Origin: an uncultured Collinsella sp.
Lineage (GTDB): Bacteria; Actinomycetota; Coriobacteriia; Coriobacteriales; Coriobacteriaceae
Length of the DNA stretch: 5,235 bases
Direction of reading: 5' to 3'
Assembly (NCBI GenBank): GCA_905207425.1
Contig: CAJLLB010000126.1
Span: forward strand, 1 to 5,235
Part shown: positions 1-5,235 of the stretch, one piece after another
Layout of the letters: each line of letters opens with the position of its first letter
Numbering within the stretch: the stretch's first letter is position 1
Position numbers and translations under genes: made by a program
The notes under the pieces: generated by a model
Told to the model about the DNA's origin: nothing
What the model saw: only the letters and a program-made list of their open reading frames with translations
Database searches by the model: none

Positions 1-34
1 TGCCCTACCGGGAGTAGCCCCGACGGTTGACAAA

Positions 35-40
35 ACTATA
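35..40 (-). promoter_or_regulatory. Weak candidate -10 element downstream of the rpoD terminator
   Basis: TATAGT on the minus strand matches TATAAT in five of six positions. The best-spaced -35 (17 bases upstream) is TTCATG at 63-58, a poor match. It lies just beyond the rpoD terminator and could drive a minus-strand gene outside the window. The rest of positions 1-62 shows no gene or RNA I can recognise. Confidence 0.2.
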
Positions 41-62
41 GGAACACCCAACGACTACATGA

Positions 63-96
63 AAGCGCCCTCAAGCGGATGTGCTTGAGGGCGCTT
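63..96 (-). terminator. Hairpin terminator after rpoD
   Basis: A perfect inverted repeat forms a 14-bp stem (63-76 with 83-96) and a 6-base loop (77-82), with eight G-C pairs clustered in the body. It begins nine bases after the rpoD stop codon, where an intrinsic terminator of the operon is expected. The U-tract on the minus-strand transcript is short: the arm ends in CTT, then T, then C. On the plus strand the hairpin is followed by CTTGCTTG, also a poor tract. The stem strength and position support a terminator or 3'-end stabiliser; efficiency as a factor-independent terminator is uncertain. Confidence 0.8.
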
Positions 97-105
97 CTTG
101 CTTGA

Positions 106-1455
<1,350 letters not shown>

Positions 1456-1460
1456 AGATT

Positions 1461-1467
1461 CTCCCTT
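1461..1467 (-). promoter_or_regulatory. Ribosome binding site that favours the GTG start of rpoD
   Basis: AAGGGAG lies five bases before GTG at 1455 and contains GGGAG, able to pair with the 16S tail (one G-U pair). It lies inside the frame opened by ATG at 1470, whose own upstream sequence (GTCCTGTGGACT) has no good purine-rich site. This decides the start in favour of GTG. Confidence 0.65.
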
Positions 1468-1470
1468 CAT

Positions 1471-1483
1471 AGTCCACAGGACT
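1471..1483 (-). repeat. Small perfect inverted repeat in the rpoD leader
   Basis: AGTCC-TGT-GGACT on the minus strand forms a 5-bp stem with a 3-base loop just upstream of the rpoD start. If the extended -10 at 1496-1488 is used, this hairpin would sit at the very 5' end of the rpoD mRNA, where it might protect the message. It is short enough to arise by chance. Confidence 0.35.
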
Positions 1484-1487
1484 CAAT

Positions 1488-1519
1488 ACTTTAGCACACA
1501 CATTGACGTCTATACCCAA
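1488..1519 (-). promoter_or_regulatory. Candidate extended -10 promoter for rpoD
   Basis: On the minus strand the sequence TGCTAAAGT (1496-1488) matches an extended -10 element: TGn followed by TAAAGT, four of six to TATAAT. The only -35-like sequence is TTGGGT (1519-1514), with a long 20-base spacer, so recognition would rest on the extended -10. Start of transcription would fall near 1481-1483, leaving a leader of about 26 bases before the GTG start of rpoD. It lies between dnaG and rpoD, where a dedicated rpoD promoter would be useful. The match is modest and could be chance. Confidence 0.35.
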
Positions 1520-1565
1520 AAAGAAGACTGGATATAGGCGAGAATACGCTGGTTGACCACAACAT

Positions 1566-3674
1566 CTAGGCTTGTTCGGTGCCCGCGGCCTCCAGGCCGA
1601 TCAAACGGAACGGGTCCGCCACGCCGCCGATCGACTTTTGCAGTTCGCGTTGACGTTGCGAATCCTGCGCGGCCTGCACGGTCAGCGCGCGACGGGCCTC
1701 ATCATCGAGTGAACGGTCCTGGCGCAGCTTGGCCTGTGCGGCACGCATGCGACGCTTGATGGTGTAGAGCTCAAGCGTATCAAGCATAAACACGATGTTC
1801 GTCTCGGTGGGGTGTTTGCTCGTCGCGGAGATGCGCCCGGCACTCACAAGCGTTGCCGCATCGGGACACACTGAGCGCGCCGCATCCATGCAGGCTGCAG
1901 GATCGGTTCCCGGCGGCGTTGCCAGAACGGCCCATGCAATGGACTCGTGACGCGGGTCAACCCACTCGATGGAGCAGATGCGGTCGGCATACGTGCGGAA
2001 CAGGTCGGGGTAGCTCGTGAGCATCGTCAACAGCTCGCGCTCCCCTGCCAAGGACTTGCGCTCTAGATCGGTAAGAACCATCGGCGCCGCCGCAGCCGGT
2101 GCGCCCGAACCGTCAGCCACAGGCACAGCGCCCATACCATCAGGCACATCGATCGGCGGCAGGTCGTCGACGACCTCCACGGGCGCGGCGCCGTAGGCAT
2201 CGAGCGGGACGTAGTCGTACGGCTCTTCTTCGACCGGTGCGGACACCGGCGGCGTCGCGCCCGATGCCCAAGCACCGCGACCGGCATCGCGAGAACCCGA
2301 CGCCCGACCGCCCGCGCTACCGGACCGCTCAGTCTGTGCCCGCTGGCGCTCATAGTTCTGCTCACGACGTCGTTCCGCATCCTCGCGCTTGGCGACATCG
2401 CGAAACACACGACCCGAGCTCGCGCGCACCGTCTCCAGATCCAAACCCAGCAGATCGGCAATCTGGATAAAGTACGTGTCGATCATATAGCTATCGCGCA
2501 GCGGATAGATAAGCGTCAGCGCATCTTCCAGCGCCTTAGCGCGACCGCCCGGCGTGGTGATGTCACTCGACTCCTGCAGCGAACGGTAGACAAAGTCCAT
2601 AAGCGGCTCGGCAGCGTCGATGCGCGTCTGCAGTGCCTCGCCACCATGTGCGGTGATGAACTCCATGGGGTCGTTGCCGTCGGGGAGCACCACGCAGCGC
2701 AGGTCCATGGAATCCTGCTCGATAAACTGAATCGCGCGACGGGCGGCCTTCTGGCCCGCTGCATCGCCGTCGAACATATACACGATGCGCTTGGCAAAGC
2801 GAGTGAGCGTCTTGACGTGATGCTCCGTGAGGGCGGTGCCCAGCGTGGCGACAACGTTTTTAATCCCCGCCTCCCAGCAGGCGATGCAATCGGTATAGCC
2901 CTCTACCACGATGGCGGTATCCTGCGCGACGATAAACTCCTTGGCCCAATTAAAGCCGTAGAGGTTTCGCTTTTTATGAAACACGCTCGTCTCGGCGGTG
3001 TTGAGATACTTAGGCTGGCCGTCGCCCATAATGCGACCGCCAAAGGCAATGTTGTGACCCTGCTCGTCAAAGATGGGGAACATCACGCGGTCGTAAAAGC
3101 GGTCGGCAAGCTGCCCGCGCCCGCGACTCACGGCAACGTTGGCGTCGATCATCTCCTGCGGGGTAAAACCCGCCTGGGACAGGTGCGACACCAGCGCGTT
3201 ACGGCCCGGTGCAAAGCCCAGGCAGTAGCGGCGGCAGACGTCGCCGCCCATGCCGCGGCTGGCAAAGTACTCGCGCGGACGGCCGTCCTTACCGCGCATG
3301 AGCATGGTGTGGTAGAACTGGGCGGTCTCGGCGCACAGATCGTAGATGCGGGCACGCTTGGTGCCGCGCTCGCGGCGATCTCCGGTGTCATGCAGCTCAA
3401 TACCCGCGCGATCGGCCAAGTAACGGATTGACTCGGGAAAGCTCAGGTTCTCGCGCTTCATGATATACGTGAAGACGTCGCCGCCCTCGCCGCAACCAAA
3501 GCAATGCCACACCTGCGTGGCGGGGATAATGTGGAAGGACGGCGTCTTCTCGCCATGGAAGGGGCAGCATCCCCAAAACTCATGGCCGCGGGGCTTGAGC
3601 TCGACCGTTTCCTGCACGATAGCAACCAGGTCGGACGCAGCGCGTACCTGATCTTTTTCCTCATCGCTAATCAC
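1566..3674 (-). CDS. dnaG: DNA primase DnaG
   Basis: DnaG synthesises RNA primers for the lagging strand and at replication starts, working with the DnaB helicase. Domains in order: a CHC2 zinc ribbon with ligands C37, H40, C58 and C61 in the CCPFHGEKTPSF and HCFGCGEGGDVF blocks; the RNA polymerase domain from about 110, with DRFYDRVMFPI (191-201) and the GGRIMGDGQPKYLNT block (212-226); and the Toprim fold with the catalytic VEGYTD (257-262, E258) and the metal-binding FDGDAAG (301-307, D302 and D304). A low-complexity linker of about 100 residues (430-535) precedes a C-terminal helicase-binding domain (about 535-690). At 702 residues it is longer than many DnaG proteins (E. coli 581), mostly through this linker. 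The GTG start is backed by AGGGGGTGA six bases upstream, and the protein begins at the expected distance before the zinc ribbon. It overlaps ribF by 8 bases and is followed by rpoD after a short gap. Confidence 0.97.
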   Translation of the reverse strand: MISDEEKDQVRAASDLVAIVQETVELKPRGHEFWGCCPFHGEKTPSFHIIPATQVWHCFGCGEGGDVFTYIMKRENLSFPESIRYLADRAGIELHDTGDRRERGTKRARIYDLCAETAQFYHTMLMRGKDGRPREYFASRGMGGDVCRRYCLGFAPGRNALVSHLSQAGFTPQEMIDANVAVSRGRGQLADRFYDRVMFPIFDEQGHNIAFGGRIMGDGQPKYLNTAETSVFHKKRNLYGFNWAKEFIVAQDTAIVVEGYTDCIACWEAGIKNVVATLGTALTEHHVKTLTRFAKRIVYMFDGDAAGQKAARRAIQFIEQDSMDLRCVVLPDGNDPMEFITAHGGEALQTRIDAAEPLMDFVYRSLQESSDITTPGGRAKALEDALTLIYPLRDSYMIDTYFIQIADLLGLDLETVRASSGRVFRDVAKREDAERRREQNYERQRAQTERSGSAGGRASGSRDAGRGAWASGATPPVSAPVEEEPYDYVPLDAYGAAPVEVVDDLPPIDVPDGMGAVPVADGSGAPAAAAPMVLTDLERKSLAGERELLTMLTSYPDLFRTYADRICSIEWVDPRHESIAWAVLATPPGTDPAACMDAARSVCPDAATLVSAGRISATSKHPTETNIVFMLDTLELYTIKRRMRAAQAKLRQDRSLDDEARRALTVQAAQDSQRQRELQKSIGGVADPFRLIGLEAAGTEQA

Positions 3675-4674
3675 GAATGCTCACCCCCTGCTCACCCAAG
3701 TTGTGACGAATGTCCTCGATATTACCCTCGACGGTCGCAATCAACTCATCCAGCGAATCGAACACGCGCGAGGGACGCAGCCAGCGCGTAAACGCCAGCG
3801 AAACAGAAGCGCCGTACAGGTCTCCCGTATATCCAATTAAGTTAGCCTCGAGATGCGCAGATGCCGCATCGTCGGCATACGTTGGCGGCAGGCCGACGTT
3901 CACGGCAGCGGGCCACGCGGTGTCATCGACCAGCACCAGACCCTCATACACGCCATCGGCTGGCACCTGAATACCGTCGGGAACCTGCAGGTTTGCCGTG
4001 GGAAAGCCCATGCCAGAGCCCTCGTGACGGCCGCGAACAACACCGCCACGCACCATATACGGACGGCCGAGTAACTCAGCAGCAAGCTCCACATGGCCCT
4101 GTCCCAGCTCATGACGAATGCGGGTGGCGCAAATGGCCTCACCGCCCTCGCAAAGCAAGTCGTGACCATACACGCCAACGCCGTGCTCGGCACCCCAGGC
4201 GCGCATCTCGTCAACACCAGATGCACCGCCACGGCCCAGCCTAAAGTCGCTGCCAACGCGAATCGAGCGAATGTCGACCAGACGCGACACCAAGGAGAGA
4301 AAATCAACATGGTCAAGCGCCGCAACCTCAGGCGTAAAGGGAACGGCCACCACCGCATCGACCCCGGTTTGAGCCAGGGCATGCAGACGGTCGGCCGTCG
4401 TCATCAATTTTTGAGCGGGCGAAGGGCTCACCACGACGTCCGGGTCGGGATCGAAGGTAACCACGACCGCCTTACAGCCATGGGCACGGGCATCACGGAC
4501 AAGCGCTTTAATGAGTTCCTGGTGTCCACGGTGAACTCCGTCGAACACGCCAATGGCGATCGATGCGGCACCCAAGCGCTCGCACTCATCAAACGTATCG
4601 GCAGTAACGATGCGAGCCTCGTCCGACTCGCCGGCGAAAAAGATACGCGCGAGCTCGCGAGCGGAAAACATCAT
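3667..4674 (-). CDS. ribF: Bifunctional riboflavin kinase / FAD synthetase (RibF)
   Basis: RibF makes FMN from riboflavin and ATP, then FAD from FMN and ATP, in the cytoplasm. The 335-residue product has the usual two-domain length (about 310-340). The N-terminal FMN adenylyltransferase domain (about 35-190) shows the nucleotidyltransferase signature IGVFDGVHRGHQ at 41-52, with the HxGH-type histidines H48 and H51, then VVTFDPDPDVV at 71-81 and RVGSDFRLGRGG at 139-150. The second adenylylation motif, normally (I/V)SSTRIR, reads ICATRIR at 181-187. The C-terminal riboflavin kinase domain (about 205-328) has GMGFPTANL at 221-229 with the PTAN motif, a likely catalytic glutamate E276, and GDLYG followed by RWLRP. 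The start is ATGATG: the first ATG (4674) overlaps the truB stop by 4 bases, and the second (4671) has better spacing to a GGCGGTG element. Either gives essentially the same protein. The 3' end overlaps dnaG by 8 bases. Confidence 0.96.
   Translation of the reverse strand: MMFSARELARIFFAGESDEARIVTADTFDECERLGAASIAIGVFDGVHRGHQELIKALVRDARAHGCKAVVVTFDPDPDVVVSPSPAQKLMTTADRLHALAQTGVDAVVAVPFTPEVAALDHVDFLSLVSRLVDIRSIRVGSDFRLGRGGASGVDEMRAWGAEHGVGVYGHDLLCEGGEAICATRIRHELGQGHVELAAELLGRPYMVRGGVVRGRHEGSGMGFPTANLQVPDGIQVPADGVYEGLVLVDDTAWPAAVNVGLPPTYADDAASAHLEANLIGYTGDLYGASVSLAFTRWLRPSRVFDSLDELIATVEGNIEDIRHNLGEQGVSIRD
3681..3689 (-). promoter_or_regulatory. Ribosome binding site of dnaG, inside ribF
   Basis: AGGGGGTGA matches AGGAGGTGA with one G-U-compatible change and lies six bases before the dnaG GTG at 3674. 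It is wholly within the last codons of ribF, so ribosomes finishing ribF pass over it; coupled translation of dnaG is expected. Confidence 0.75.
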
Positions 4675-5235
4675 CGAACACCGCCGATGGCCTGCGGAAA
4701 CACGTGCTCCATGACAAAGCGGCCACTCTCAATGCGGGCGAGCGCCTTGAGTCCCCCATCGAGCACCAGCGCAAACGGCGCCTTCGAGGAATCGAAATCG
4801 GCAAGCGCACGCTCAACGGGAATGCGTCGGCCGCAGAGCAGGTCGTCGGCAAGATTGCCCGGCAAGTCAACACGCGTGGCGCCCAGGGCCGCAATGGGAT
4901 CCAGGGCAAAGCCAGCGGCGGACTCGGGAGAAAGCTCCTCGACCGCATGACAGGCGCCAATGGAAACGACACCGGAGGCCGTGCGGCGCAGCGCGGAAAT
5001 GTGCGCGGCGCTCTCGCAGGCGCGGCCCAGGTCGCGAGCGAGCGCACGAATGTAGGTGCCCTTGCTCACCGAGAACGCCACGGTCCACGCACACGTATCA
5101 CCCTCGCCGCCCACGGCGATCAGGTCGGCGGCATAAACCTCGACGGGGCGCGGAGGTAGGTCCACCGCATTGCCCTCGCGAGCAGACTTGTAGGCGCGAA
5201 CGCCATTGACCGAGATAGCCGAAAACGCCGGCGGC
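4671..5235 (-). CDS. truB: tRNA pseudouridine(55) synthase TruB, 5' end cut by window edge
   Basis: TruB converts uridine 55 in the T-loop of most elongator tRNAs to pseudouridine in the cytoplasm. The frame stays open from the TGA stop at 4673-4671 to the window edge, giving 187 codons. The family is about 300 residues, so roughly the first third is missing, including the motif with the catalytic aspartate, and catalysis cannot be judged here. The visible part opens with PPAFSAISVNG and RAYKSAREG (the TruB 'PP-x-SAxKxxG' and 'RAYxxAR-G' blocks), continues with PPRPVEVY, then carries the SKGTYIRALARDLG core motif about 57 residues in, followed by SALRRTASG. The C-terminal 70 or so residues are the weakly conserved RNA-binding tail. 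A GTG at 5165 would give a 164-residue product, but conserved TruB sequence continues upstream of it, so it is not the start. The lysine usual in SAIKVNG is serine here. The stop overlaps the ribF start, which suggests translational coupling. Confidence 0.95.
   Translation of the reverse strand, partial: PPAFSAISVNGVRAYKSAREGNAVDLPPRPVEVYAADLIAVGGEGDTCAWTVAFSVSKGTYIRALARDLGRACESAAHISALRRTASGVVSIGACHAVEELSPESAAGFALDPIAALGATRVDLPGNLADDLLCGRRIPVERALADFDSSKAPFALVLDGGLKALARIESGRFVMEHVFPQAIGGVR
4679..4685 (-). promoter_or_regulatory. Probable ribosome binding site of ribF, inside truB
   Basis: GGCGGTG resembles GGAGGTG with one mismatch. It lies four bases before ATG 4674 and seven before ATG 4671, so spacing slightly favours the second ATG. 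It overlaps the last codons of truB. The match is imperfect, and re-initiation at the overlapping stop may contribute. Confidence 0.4.

Noticed and set aside
1..22. GC-rich end with small inverted repeats (CTAC/GTAG and CGGG/CCCG) as a possible tRNA or RNA gene end
   Set aside because: Only 4-bp stems can be drawn, and there is no T-loop, acceptor or CCA pattern; too little sequence is visible.
27..32. Perfect TTGACA on the plus strand as a -35 box
   Set aside because: No -10-like hexamer lies 16-18 bases downstream (the sequence there is around AACGACT), and the plus strand beyond holds only the terminator and antisense of rpoD.
1503..1508. TTGACG on the plus strand in the dnaG-rpoD gap as a -35 box
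   Set aside because: The only TA-rich -10-like sequence is 22 bases or more downstream, and any transcript would be antisense to dnaG.
2646..3431. A 261-codon plus-strand open frame opposite dnaG
   Set aside because: It lies wholly within the conserved primase Toprim and polymerase domains and has no family resemblance of its own; third-position GC bias of the real gene explains it.
4093..4950. A 285-codon plus-strand open frame across ribF and truB
   Set aside because: It crosses the junction of two well-supported minus-strand genes and shows no motifs of its own.

Overview
The window is a compact stretch of core housekeeping genes, all read from the minus strand, from a GC-rich (by eye roughly 60%) bacterium. 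Transcription order, from high to low coordinates, is truB (5' part cut by the window edge), ribF, dnaG, rpoD, then a strong hairpin terminator. The actinobacterial look (a primary sigma factor with a short non-conserved region and an acid/base-rich N-terminus, a RibF motif of the IGVFDGVHRGH type, frequent GTG starts) together with dnaG directly followed by rpoD suggests the class Coriobacteriia. A Collinsella-like gut organism is my best guess, made from memory of the family and not from a search.

Layout: 5235-4671 is the C-terminal part of tRNA pseudouridine-55 synthase. It runs into ribF (bifunctional riboflavin kinase/FAD synthetase) through an ATGATG overlap. ribF overlaps dnaG (primase) by 8 bases, and the ribosome binding site of dnaG lies inside the last codons of ribF. 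These three genes therefore look like one translationally coupled transcription unit. A 110-base stretch (1456-1565) separates dnaG from rpoD. It holds no clear terminator but does hold a candidate extended -10 promoter, a small hairpin and the rpoD ribosome binding site, so rpoD is probably read both from upstream and from its own promoter. A perfect 14-bp hairpin nine bases after the rpoD stop closes the unit. The last 62 bases (1-62) hold no gene and perhaps a weak minus-strand promoter for whatever follows outside the window.

Together the genes serve tRNA modification, flavin cofactor supply, replication priming and housekeeping transcription. The order resembles the classical macromolecular synthesis operon (rpsU-dnaG-rpoD), with truB-ribF in the upstream place. 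I see no mobile element, CRISPR array, tRNA, rRNA, riboswitch or novel system. The long plus-strand open frames are shadows of the minus-strand genes. Points worth a second look are the start site of rpoD, the overlapping gene junctions, the long disordered linker in DnaG, the charge-blocked N-terminus of RpoD and two off-consensus motif positions in RibF and TruB.
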